Notes under the pieces: generated by a model | Told to the model about the DNA's origin: nothing | The model's input: only the letters and a program-made list of their open reading frames with translations | The model's database searches: none | Shown: positions 24,301-36,300 of the stretch, in pieces | How positions within the stretch are numbered: position 1 is the stretch's first letter | How the letters are laid out: each line of letters opens with the position of its first letter | Source of the DNA: Symbiodinium natans | Lineage: Eukaryota > Sar > Dinophyceae > Suessiales > Symbiodiniaceae | Assembly (NCBI GenBank): GCA_905221605.1 | Contig: CAJNDS010001580.1 | Span: forward strand, 196,001 to 260,000 | DNA length: 64,000 bases | Direction of reading: 5' to 3' | Translations under genes and position numbers: made by a program

Positions 24301-27300
24301 TTCATTTGCGTAATGGGTTGATTGTACGCATCATAGCTAGTCCAAGTTTCATCGGGGGTTCCAAATCTTTATCTGGCCATTTTCGATTTGACGACTCAGG
24401 TCTCTCCTTAGGGTTTCACTTCTATTGTGTTTATAACCTGGGTAGATTTCAAGAAACTTCTGTTTCTAAAACTAGGCCGAGCTTCTGAATGTGCATTTGC
24501 ATGTGTAGCTTCGGTTTGACTCTGAACAGACACCACCGACGTAGGGCCGTGGCTGACGCCAGTGCACCGAATCCCTCCTGAGTACACTGCTCATACTGTG
24601 CGTGCGAAGTCTGTACTTCATCAGCGCGGAACCCCCCCCCCCCCAGCTACCACTTGCAGCCAAAGTGCAACCATGGCCCAACCGTGCTCTGCTATTGGTA
24701 TGGCATCTTCCCTCGGAATCCACATAGCATGGGCGTGCAGCCCACGGAAGAACGCGTTGGTTTTTGAGAACGTCCATTGGAGGAGCTCGTACAGCTCCCG
24801 ATCGTTGGCATCCTATGCGTGATCAGTCTTGCCCGAGCATGTTTCTGTACACAGAACTCAAAAAATTTGGCAATGAATGAGCTCTACTGCATAGTTTAGG
24901 GTTTCTAAGGTTTACAGGGTTTAGGGTTTATAGGGTTTAGAGTTTAGGAAAAGCCAAGCCAAATCTGCACAGGGTCCAGCATGTCGTCTCGTCCCGGTTG
25001 GCTTAACAGGTCGTCCAGCCATTCGCAAAGCAATATTGTATCAAAACCTTTGCCCACACCCTTTGGGAAATTCTGCAACCTTAGCTGCCTAGCTGATGGG
25101 TCCCTCGGCTGAGCTCAGACCAACCCTCTCAGACTCTACTTGCTACTGTTGTGGAACAGTCTAAGTCAGGTCAGGGGCGTCTTCATCTTGAATTTCAGCA
25201 GCGAGAACCCTTCGAGGCTGGACGATTTGCTGTTGGCCCGACACCATTGCGCGAATTCATCATATAAGGCATCTAGCCTGATCTGTGTAGATCGGCCTGG
25301 AACAACACCTAGCCTCGCAAGTAGAATCACCCCAGAGGTCGCCATTCCGGAACCGAGTCCCTGAATAGCGAACGTGTGAGCAGGATCTGTACGGATTCGC
25401 CAAGGGTCATCTGCTCCCGGAATGTTTCGGAGAGGGCTCACCTCATCTTTCCAGGGCTCATCAGCAGGGTCATCTCTTGTCCAAGTACGTATGGAAGATG
25501 TCGTAGAAGAATTATGCCAGTCCTGTCAGGTTTGTTTGTTAACTGGTTTTAGGTATGAGACAGGAAGCTGAAAACACCAAAACCCACAATCGTCTAAAAC
25601 AAACTCTTTGAACAACAGTCCTGCTGCTGACACATATGGCAAAGCCTCTTGCTGGAGAATCCAGTTTCAAGGCAAAATGCCTTTCGAAGCCAGACCCAGT
25701 CTCCTTTACAGCCCAGCCAGGCCATATGGAAATGATGGGTTTCTCCGTCGCAGCTAACCTTAGGGGCAATGGGAAGTTTCGGGCAGTCTCTGTGAGACAG
25801 TCGTGCGTGTGAGGCACATCCAGACCATCATGGAAAAGCGAAAGACAGTCATCCGCAAGGTGCTCGAGCAATCGGAAGATGGTAGTGTCACCATTGTAAC
25901 AGCGAGATGGTATGACAGTGTAGAGAAGACGTGAGCAAAAGGAGTGCCTCAGGTAGGTCAGCTTCCGAAAAAACTGTCACGCAGAAAAAGCATCTTGACA
26001 GAAACAATTAGATGTGTGCGGAATGAAATTGCTCAACATTGCGACCTGCAACCCACTCTCATTGAGCCGGTGCTTTCCCAGATGTGAGAACAGCCCCTGG
26101 AAGCTCAGAACCATGATAGGCTGCCGATACCGTCCACGACCTTCATCGCCGTGAAGGAAGTATGGCAGCGTTGTTGCTCTGTTTAAGCCATCCCGGAACA
26201 CCGGGTGGGTGCTGTCCACACGTTCGTACAAATCCCAGAACTCCTTCAGGTCTTGTTGCCAACTGTGGACTTGGGAGATGTGGTGGCCTTGTAGCAGTAG
26301 CTGTCCCCCCGCTTCCATGATATAGCGTACCCAGCTGGAAAGCTTCATAATGGGCCACGGAAGTTCTCTTACCCTTCGAGTTCGGGCGTGGCGAAAGCTG
26401 ATGATTGCATGCTGGATTTCCACTTGAAGTGAGAAGTCAGAGTGGGCAAGGAGACGATGTAAGTTTCGACAGATGTTGCTGTCGGAAGAATTCGCACACT
26501 TGGCAAGCCGTTGCAGCACTGTATCACGGCGCCCTGCCAGGGGTCAAACTACAACTAGGTTTAAAGACACGATGCTTCGTGGGCCTTGTTTTACCAACTT
26601 CTTGTGCACTTTCCGGGCGAGGCGACATGTTCTGGCAGCTGAGTCAGCCTAGGTTTGGGGATGCTCAATCGAAGCACGTCTCATGTTTCTACGGCCCCAG
26701 ATTTGACAAGGAACACCACTTGCAAGACCCGCCAGGAGCTCCTCCACGAAGCCATCGGAATCGTCGTCGTCCTGCGCTCCAGGACCTCAGAAGTTTCAAT
26801 TTTTGTATTACTGCTATTCACTCAAAGGCTGCGGGGAGATGGATTTACATATGTCATATGCCAAGTCGTACTTCAGGACCCTGCTGGCATCAAAGCATTC
26901 CACGTCATGACCTGCGCGGGGGAAGGCTCTAAAGATACATATTCGCGGCTTGCTTGGTTTCTAGCACTTGCAGTGGCAGGCACCAGGTGTAACAAAAGCT
27001 AGCCCACAAAAGATTTATGAAGCCTTTTTTCAGCCCCTGCACCAAAAGCTTTCGCGGCAGCACTTCAATGCCACGATAAAGCGCAGCTGTCGTACACACA
27101 TCTGACCATCTAGCTTGCTTTCACCCGTTTCTTCGGCTTGGCCGGTGGCTTGTTGGAAGGAGCTCGAGCTCGCTTGGCCTGGGGCTTCTGGGGTTGCGCC
27201 TTGGTCTTAGCTGCAGATTTCGGGCTTGCGGTGGAGCCAGCGCCCTTGTTGACACTCCTGGGCTGGTAAAGGTTGCTTATCAGTTTCTTACTAGACATCC

Positions 27301-30300
27301 ACACTCTAGCAAGATGGCTATACAAGACATTGCAGCAGCAGCTCTTTGCACGCACAATGTAGTTGTTCAGGGCCAGATCGCTTTTCGTGCATTGGATGAA
27401 TAACTCGAGGGCTTCCGACTTGTACCTTCGGGCCAAGAATGACTTGACGCTCCCTCTAGAGGTGTCTCCTCCCGCCATTCCCCCCAAGAAAATTAAGGGT
27501 GCTTCGCAGACCCCTGGAGGCACCCTTGAAAACCTGTAAACTCTAAACCCTACAAACCTCTGTAGATATATTTTCAGTCCTCAAACCTTGTAACCCTAAA
27601 AAGCCCATATGAACACTAAACCCTTAGTAAACACAAAACCCTGTATGAACCCAAAAACCCTTTTAAACCCTACTACATAAACCAACCCTGTATCAACCCT
27701 ATAGATGTACCTCCGGATGTCCACGTCCTTGTCGGCCGTTGCTACATTTGCCTGCAGGGTCACCAACTTCTTGTAGTGAGCGTTCATCTCACTCAGGCAC
27801 TTCCCCACATCTGAGGCAATCCTGAGAGATAAGGCGTACATGGTTTTGATGTGTTTAGGATTGAGGGTTTAAGGGTTATATAGGGTTTAGGCTTTATAAT
27901 AAGGTTTATAGCTTTTATAGAGTTTAGGGAAGTTTAGGGTTACTCGTGAGGACAAGATGCTCAAGCGCTTTGGCGCCGCCCTTCTTCTTCAGCTTTTCCT
28001 TTTCCGGGGCTCTCATAGTAAATGTAGTTTAGAGGCCACACAGGCATCAAGGAAGCAAACAGATCCTGTAGCCCCAGACCCGTACTCCTGCTCAAGCTCA
28101 CCCGCGTCAATCTTCTTTCCCAGCACACCAATGTAGTTTGGGAGGAGGCCAAAAGGGGAGGAATTCTGCTGTAGGGTAGGAAAGCACATCCTTGGCTAAA
28201 CAAGATGAAAAAGACCGAGGATCTATTAAATGCAATCGTGAACCGGAATTTCACATATTGAATCCCTCCCTTCCTCTCTCTCTCGTAGTACTCCTAGCTC
28301 ACTGTTGAAGTTTCAAGAATGGGCTTGCAATCCAGTTTCTTAAACGAAGCTCCCGCCTGAGCTGCAGCCTGGGCATCATTCGCCTGTGTACCCTGTCCAC
28401 TTGATGGCACCCCGAGGTCAGCATTCTGCACATCCAGCAGAGCACCGTTGGGATCCTAGTGAAATGCAAAGCTGGGGGAAGAGGATGTGTAGAGACAATC
28501 GCAGAACATGACATGGTAGTTAAGTTCCCAAGATGTAGCACAGGCACATCCATGCTGAAACCACTCTGGAAGCCGATCTTGCTTCCCGATTCGTTCGACT
28601 TTGACCATGACATGTCGAGCGGGATGTCCGCAGTCTCAGCACCGTGTACCTCTGACTTGGTTACCAGCCCACGCTGCCTGGCCCACTCGAAGGCATTGTC
28701 TGCCATGGTCCTTATGGGTAACAATTTGGGTCCGGAACCTGGGAAACTGCTGGACTCTTAAACCCCCAGAGGCTGAGCTTCCAGAACATGCCAACAAGAC
28801 GCTTCGTGTAGTGGCGCTCAGCAATGAGATACTCCTTTGTGACTTGCCCTCCGCTTTCCTTTGATTTGGTTTTTTGCTCATGCCATCGCTCCAGAACCCC
28901 TTCGATCTTTGCAAAGCTGCCATGCTCTAGCAGGAGCTTGCGAAGGTCTTCACCTCAACACAACATGTTCGATCGGATGTACACGCACCCCGGGTGTTAA
29001 ACTCTAGCAGCTATGTAGACAAGATTCGGCCTTCCTTTGTTTTCCCCATCTCCAGGACTCTAGGACTGCATTTCACCTCGCCCTTGGAGTTGGGGTTGAA
29101 GTGACGGCGTACCCTCAGCGTTGTTCGATATCTGGGCTAGGAAGATGTGAGCTGTTGGCCATTGAAGGATCTCTTTTACAAACCTTATATAGCTTCAGTG
29201 TTGTCTAGCCAAGCAGCTTCCAGTATCCTTCAGGCTTTGGGGTCTGGGCAAGCTTCGCTTGCTTTGGCTTTGGGCCAGGATGGGAACCAAACAGCTGTTT
29301 TCTGATGTTTGGCGGAGTGGTGCTTGGGTGCCTTTGGCAGGCGCCGGGTGAGCCTCGCGGGGTCTGGCTTTCGGTCGAGCTGTTGCCTGTCTTGGGGAGT
29401 GGAGGCGAGTCCGCAAGATCGATCACCGGATGGGGCTCGCGGGGGTGTTTTGGGGTCTCAACCACCTGTGTCTCATCCAGAGCATCTTTGGGGGCATTCG
29501 GGCTTCGGCCGTCTGGCTGAGCCACAGCAAGCGCTGCCTTCTGGTCGCCGGGCATAAAGTGACCACTGCTCGTTGCGATGGAAGGAGCACCTACACAAGA
29601 AAGAAGACATGGGCCCAGGGAGTTCCAGACTGGGTGAGAGTGGTAAACTTCTAGAAAGCATTATGTGCCTGGCACCATGGGTGGAATAGGCTGCGCTTGC
29701 GAACAGCTGAGCATATTCTGAAGATTCGCGATGTTGGCCTGTGCTTCCTTTGCTATGGGGCAGGTAATGATAACAAAGGCAGTCAAGCAGAAGCAGCACA
29801 CAGCAGTAAACCACAACTGCAGGCAGCCGGCTCTGATCTTTTCATCAAGATCTTCATCCCCAGGCAAACTTCCAGACATGTTCGACCAAGACCGAGCTAC
29901 CGCCAGAAGGCCGTCGTTGAGGGTTTCAAGCGAGGCCATGTAGTTAGTTTATATCTAGCTGGCTGAGCATTGCCTGATCACTCCACACAGTCCATGCGCA
30001 GGCAGGCCAGCACTAGCCAACTTCCAGGCCTGAACCCTTAAGAAACGACGACAACATGTTTGCAGGCTTTTTCTCTGGAACAGACTCCTCGGCAGCTTCC
30101 GGACTCTATCTAAAGCATTCCGAGCATGGCCCAGGGAAGCTCCAGGCAAAGCAGAAGAGAAACAAAAAAACGCATGAGAAACCCCAAAAACGCGCGTGAC
30201 AAAACCCTCCACAAACGGATTTTTAAATTGCGCCAGAGTTGCGGGAAATTGCGCGGGAGTTGCGGGAAATTGCGCGTGAGTTGCGCTCCCCCTGCCCCCC

Positions 30301-33300
30301 CCCAGACCCGGAAAAACCAAAAAACGCTTGTGGCCCCCCAAAAGCGCGGGCGATGGATTCCAACCCTAAAATATCTTTGCTCCCCTGGTCCCTGCTCAGC
30401 CCACTGTCCTAGCCCCCAAGCCGGCTCTGAACAAAACCTAGACTGGCACCTTGGCACACACGAGGTACTATGACTCATTCCAGAAGCAGCCGAACGCCCG
30501 GGGCTTGGTTGGCTAGGGCACTACTCAGACGCCCTCTGTGTCGCGACCAGATCATTGTACTCCTCTCTCAAGTTGGGATAGCAGTTGACCTTGGTTGGGC
30601 TGCATACTCCGTACACATTCTAAGTTTCACGCCAGGTCTGGATTGGGTTTCTTTTGGAGACACACTAATGCAAAACGGGCTTGATTAGTCCAAGCTTCGT
30701 GTTCATCCAACTCTCGATCAAAGGCTTGAATGGTAGCTTCCCACGAGTCCGGGACCACTAGGTATCGGTTGCGCCGCAAATAAAAGTATACCGATGCCAC
30801 ACCAGCATCTTCCCATGCGTCGCTCAACGGCATACTTTGAAATAGTTCAAGGTCTGTCATGGTAGGATTGGTGAGGTTCTTGTTGCGCAAATGCCCTTTG
30901 GATTTCTGGGCACTTTCATGTGTGAAGACCTTGAATAGCTGCCGCACAAAGCCCATGGGGTAGACCCTTAGGAAGCTAGTGCGCAAACCAAGGACACTAT
31001 TCCAGCCAACAATTTCAATATCAAACCTCCCCAAAACATACAAGCTTAACCCAGGCACCCAGCTTGCTTCAGGTCACGTGTTCCAGAATAGCGCTTGACA
31101 CCGGAGCCGTCCTTGTACCGTCCTTGGCGAAGTCTTAGTTAGTTGCTGGGTTTAGCCAGGGGTTATAGGGTTTTTATATATAGGGTTTACATTGGGGTTT
31201 AGAAGGGGTTAGGGCGCAATTATAGCAAAGTCTAGATAGTTATTGGGGTCTAGGGTTTATAGGTTTGTGTAAGGGTTGTATAATAGAGTTTACAGTCTAT
31301 AAGGGTTTAGGGCGCAATCTTATATGCAGCTAGCGTTCGCGCAGTCTGCAGCTTAGTCTTGGGCTTGCTCTGGGATTTCGGTAGTATTCCACGGTCCAAG
31401 GTCTTCACCAATGGAGAATTAGAGAATATCATTGTGCGTTTTGGTGAGCAGCTTCCCCAATGCATAAGCCAGAAGCTCTGTCTGTATACCTTAGATGACA
31501 GTGTAGCCACCACCCCACATGACACTCGGCCTTTCCGACCTGCGTAGCTTATACGGACAAGCTGCGTATGCTACGGAATTGCAAAGCCATTCGAACCGGT
31601 CGTGCCTGTAGATCAATGATGTACTCGGGTGCTCCAGCAACCATATCGTATGCTTGGCCATCATGACAAGGATTCCCAGGACGACCCTTAGCTGCAGAGC
31701 AGTCTAGACGATGGATGCGTAGGAACGATGACAGCTTTGTTGCAGCTAGAGGTCCGGCTTATCATCTTGTTTGCAGATGACACACTTGGATGAGATTGCT
31801 GGCCCATGGCATTGATGAAATTTCTTCGGCTGGTACCTCTGTTCGGAAGCCCCCAAGACGCGCAATTTGGCCCCATCAGGTTCACGGCCGTAACCTTTTC
31901 GCATAAAATACACCACAGAACCAACCTCAGACAAGCTGGGCTCCGTTTTTGTCTCAAACGGTGACAAGAGCTCATTGAACACAGGTCAAGCCGCGAAAAA
32001 CCTGCATCAGAGAGGAAGTCCATGCAGGCCCCGCTCTGGATTTCGATTGTAGCAACTCTGCGGTTTTGCGACTTCCTAAGTGGTGCATAGGACTGGTTCT
32101 AGAAGTGTTTAGGATTGGGCATTTTACAGACACGGTGGCTACGAGGGTTCTATCTGATCACCCAGGCACCAATGTTTGCTAGCGTTGCCAACCCCTGAAA
32201 AGAGGTCCAGGAGGTCAAAGGACTTGCCCGTTGGGAGGTTTGTTGACCACAGCAGAAGCAGTGTGATCGCGATCAGCACCTGAGCACGCGGGAGTGTTGG
32301 TTTTTATCGTATCCCAGTACAATCAGTGGTCTGACAACATGTACTGCTGCTAAAAAGCCTTGGGCGCGCCAACATGAATGAGCCGAACAAGTAGGGATGA
32401 GTCTGGCAACATTGCAGGCCCCATTGCGCACCAGCCCAACTCAAAGCTGTAGCCTAGAGAACCTGCAAGACAACCCTATATGTAGGAACCTCTATAAGGC
32501 CTCCAAACCCCTGGGCACTTACAAACAGCCCAAGCATGTTCTGCTGAGCATGTGCGACAATCACACTTGAACCCCCTCACCATACAAAGCAGCGACCATC
32601 AACATACTCTGGCACCAACACAGTGTAGCGTAGGGCCACGGGGTGAGCCTCTTTCCGCAGCACGGCGAGCCCACGCCATGGTCTCTTCACCTGCGCAGCA
32701 AGACATACTGTAGCCCTTGCCCCTGAGCGTTTCCACTTGCGGATTGTTCAGCTTCATACACCATTCTGCTCTGGCAAAGCGTGACAGGCTTGGCCTTGGC
32801 ATCAGTGAGCACGCCGCGAAGTTTGGATGCAGCCTGGCCAGTGGAGGCACTATTAGAGGGGATATCTCGTGTAAGGATTTTATCGGCCTTGGAAAGACGA
32901 TCGGGGATCCGGTGATGTTGTGGTATCCCATGGCAGAGATCCTGCCATGTCAGAGCCCCTCTATGTTTGGCACATGGCAGTAGCTCGGCGGCCGTGGGAG
33001 CAAAAAAAAAAACCTGAACCCCGAACCCTATATAAATCAAACCCTATTCTTAAACTTATTAACCGTAAAAGCCCCACATAAACCCAAAATATGCCCTATA
33101 AACCCTAAGCCCTCTACATAAACCTTTCGCAACCCAAAAAAACCCAAAACCCTTGCCGGCGCACGCAACCCCGCAGTCCTCATGGAGCAACAGAATCAGT
33201 TGCACACAGAAAAAGTCCCGAGAAGACCTGGCCACGAGTGGATGCAGCAGGCTATCTAGTCAAATTGCGCGTGGGTCGAAAAGGAGAAGCCCTCATGTTT

Positions 33301-36300
33301 GAAAGGCATCGAGTGGCAAGGCAAAACCATTTTGCACGAATCGTCAGGATTGAGCAACGTACATCGCTAAGGCTTTGCCTTCTAAGGGCTGGCCCAGGCC
33401 TTTTTCCCCCAGCTAAGGCACACCCCCAAGGCAGCCACACCCTACCACACTGCTAGCCAGTGAAAAAGTGAGTCTTCGCAAACTATATACCACCAGCAGC
33501 TTCCATACTTCTGGCCGCATCAATCCTGCTCAGCGTAAGCCTTGGTTTCATAGAGCAATCAAGGATGCAAAGCACGTTAGCACACACATGCAAACACACA
33601 GCTCTTAGTATAACCAGGAAACTTTCTTGCCCAACTCGCACGCTTCTTCGATTTCTAGCCCATTATTCAGAGCTTCTGTCTTCGCTTTGTGGTATGCGCA
33701 GCTCTTCCGAGAATTGCGGGCTTTCTTTTCAGCAATCGCAGGGTCGTCTTCCTTTGGTTTGGAGGCCTTTGGGGCCTTCATGGCCTTCATGGCCTTCATG
33801 GGCTTGGGGCTTGGGGATTTCTTTAGCTTGTCCTTTTTGACTGGCTTTGCAGGGGAGTAGTGCTTCGTTTCCTGGCTGGCAGCGGGCTCCTGATCATGCG
33901 TGGCACTCTGCTTGGCGCTCTTCTTCTTTGGGCTTGCTTTGGGGTTGGTCTTGCTCTTGCGCTTGGGGCTGGGTTTGGTCTTGGGCTTGGCGCTGCTTGC
34001 TTTGGGCTTTGCTTTGGCTTTGCCCTTGGGTTTTGTGCTCTCGGCTGCATCGTCTTGGACTTTCCTAGGGCGGCCGGGCTTCTTTTTGGTCGCTTCCTCG
34101 CCATGGCCATCATCTTTCTCCTTCTTTTTTTGCGTGGTGCTTGCGCTTGCAAGCTTGCTTTGCTCCGTCGGCGAAACAACCCCAACCTTGCCCAGCAGAG
34201 ATGGCCTGGAAGCCTGGCGCAAATCAGACGGCCTGGCGGCATCCTCTCTGCCTTCACGCTGCAGGGGCTTGTGTTCAAGTGGGGCTGGCAGGCTCATTGG
34301 ACTTGGCGGCTTGTGATTTTCACCTCGGGTTTGCTGGCTGTTTGGCTCGGGCGTGGAGGGCTGGGTTGACAACTCCTCCCCCCCAGAAGACACTCTTCCC
34401 ACAAGCTGGTTGCCGCCTGGCACAGAAGCGAGCCCGAAGTTGTAGTGTTTTGAGTCATCATCATCGGGCTCTGTCTTCACAGGGGACTCGCCTGGTTCTT
34501 GCTTGATTGGACACGGCTCTTGCTTGATAGTTGGCCCCAGGAGGGGCTCTTCCTTTGGCAGGGCTGGCTCAGTCTTAACCCTCTTGTCCACACCACCCGC
34601 TGGCCAAGTCGCACCTAGTTCCCGCTTGGGCTGAAGCCGTGCTGGGGGCGCTAAACTGACAGGAGAATCTAAGGCGGCCCTCTCCTTGTCGGTAACCTCT
34701 TTCAAAGCTGCAGCCATTGCAGCTCCCACCATTTCTTCATCCATCTGCTGAGTCTCTTGGGTGTTCACATTACCTTAAGTGCGCACAAGTTTCTGTACGA
34801 CATTTATCTGTCGCCTGCGCTAGAAACACACCAGTACATGAGTCACATAAATGCTCATGGGGGGAGGGCTCTTCTCACATCTCCAAGGGACCAGGAACAG
34901 GCGACTGAACCCTCTGCTTCTTATGCAATAGCTCGACCAACTGCTGCTGCTGCTCCCACAGGGCTTTTAACAGATCACGCTTGTTGGGGTTGGACAACTT
35001 CTCAGTTGAAACCGGCTTGGCTCCTGCTGCACCTGGCTCCTGTAGCGGGGCACGTAGGTCGCTCGAAGACAGCGATGCCGTAGAGCCTTCAGTTGCGCGC
35101 ATTTAAAGGGGAGCCACGCTAAACAACACGCATGCTTCTACGCATTCTAAAATGCACCAAGATACCTTTCAAATCCAAGCTTGCTGCAGGCTTGACTTCA
35201 CATGCCTCAGGGGCCTCTTGTTGATCTGCGCAGCTGGCCTTTGATGCATCCTTGTGTTCGTAGTTTGCCTCTGTCCATTCCTTGCCTTCGTTGTTGGCCT
35301 CTGGCCTTTCCTTGCCTTCGTTGTTGGCCTCACGCCTCGGTGAAGGTTCCAGTTCCTCGTCACTTGTGACATGCGCCTCTGACTCAGCCCCTTCATCCTG
35401 AGCGCATCCGACCTGCCACATCTAGCGCGCGATTCTTGGCTCAGTCCCCTAGCGAAACCCTTTCCAAATGTCCCTTTCCAACCTCGGCTGCAGCATCACC
35501 ATCACCTCCGCCGAGCTCATCCTTGGACTGAGGTTGCCGACCTGGAAGCGCAGATGTGAGGGCGTCCGAAGCTCTATGAATGCCAGCTGCCAGCTGCTCT
35601 TTGGGGTGGGGGGGGGGGACGCAGTGCAAGAAAGAGACCAGGGGGAATCGGAATTCCCAGCATTGTGTACAATTTTCTGATATTGGCTTCATTCGGGCGA
35701 TGTGGCTGTTTGGCGATCCGGTTAAACATCGATATCAAATTGCGCACGCGCCAAGCTTGTGTCTTGCAAAAATCACCTCAGCTCCCAGTCAATACAAATA
35801 TGCATCTATCACATGTTTTCGCTGCTCTGCACTTGCACATGCCCCTACCCAAGCCAAGTAACGATCGATTGGCTTCTTGCCCTTTGGCCGGGATAGGACG
35901 AAAAAACGCTGAATGTCATCTACCAGGTGATCGACGCCGACACGGGTGCCAACTTTCAGCATGGCAGCACCAACGACATCCCAATTGAAGTCCAAGTCCC
36001 CACGTGTCAGCACACTTGGGGCAACAATGAGCCGACCCGCTGCGCCCCTTTCACAGAGGCCAGGAAGCTCAAACCAATCTTTGGCCAAGCAAGGCCGGTC
36101 AGGATCCCCCAGCTCATACTCCTCATCACCCTGACTCTTGCCCATTGCTGAAGCTAGGATCAACACAGCCACAAGACTTCAGGTACCCAAATGGTGTCAG
36201 TGGAATGTCAGTTGTTCTACATTATATAACGTCCCGTATCACAGGCACACTAACTCTTGACCCAAGCTAGTGTTCCATTGCTTCTCATGTTTCCCTCAAT

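Noticed and set aside
24472-24777. Single 101-codon minus frame across the G13 run
   Set aside because: It crosses the 58-nt intron in a frame that lacks the family motifs; splicing restores the DANDRELYELL... and YEQC...PKLH frames.
26405-27002. Plus-strand frames of 175 and 115 codons
   Set aside because: They overlap minus-strand exons of the nested gene that have family motifs and matching splice phases; no motif seen on the plus strand.
28600-28923. A separate 95-codon minus frame starting MAALQRSKGFW
   Set aside because: Another frame over the same bases (EDLRKLLLEHGSFAK...) joins its neighbours in phase and fits the family, so this is a shadow.
33823-34506. Other long frames over the AT-hook exon (up to 169 codons, both strands)
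   Set aside because: Shadows of a Lys/Pro/Ala-rich coding frame; the minus 387-codon frame has the motifs.
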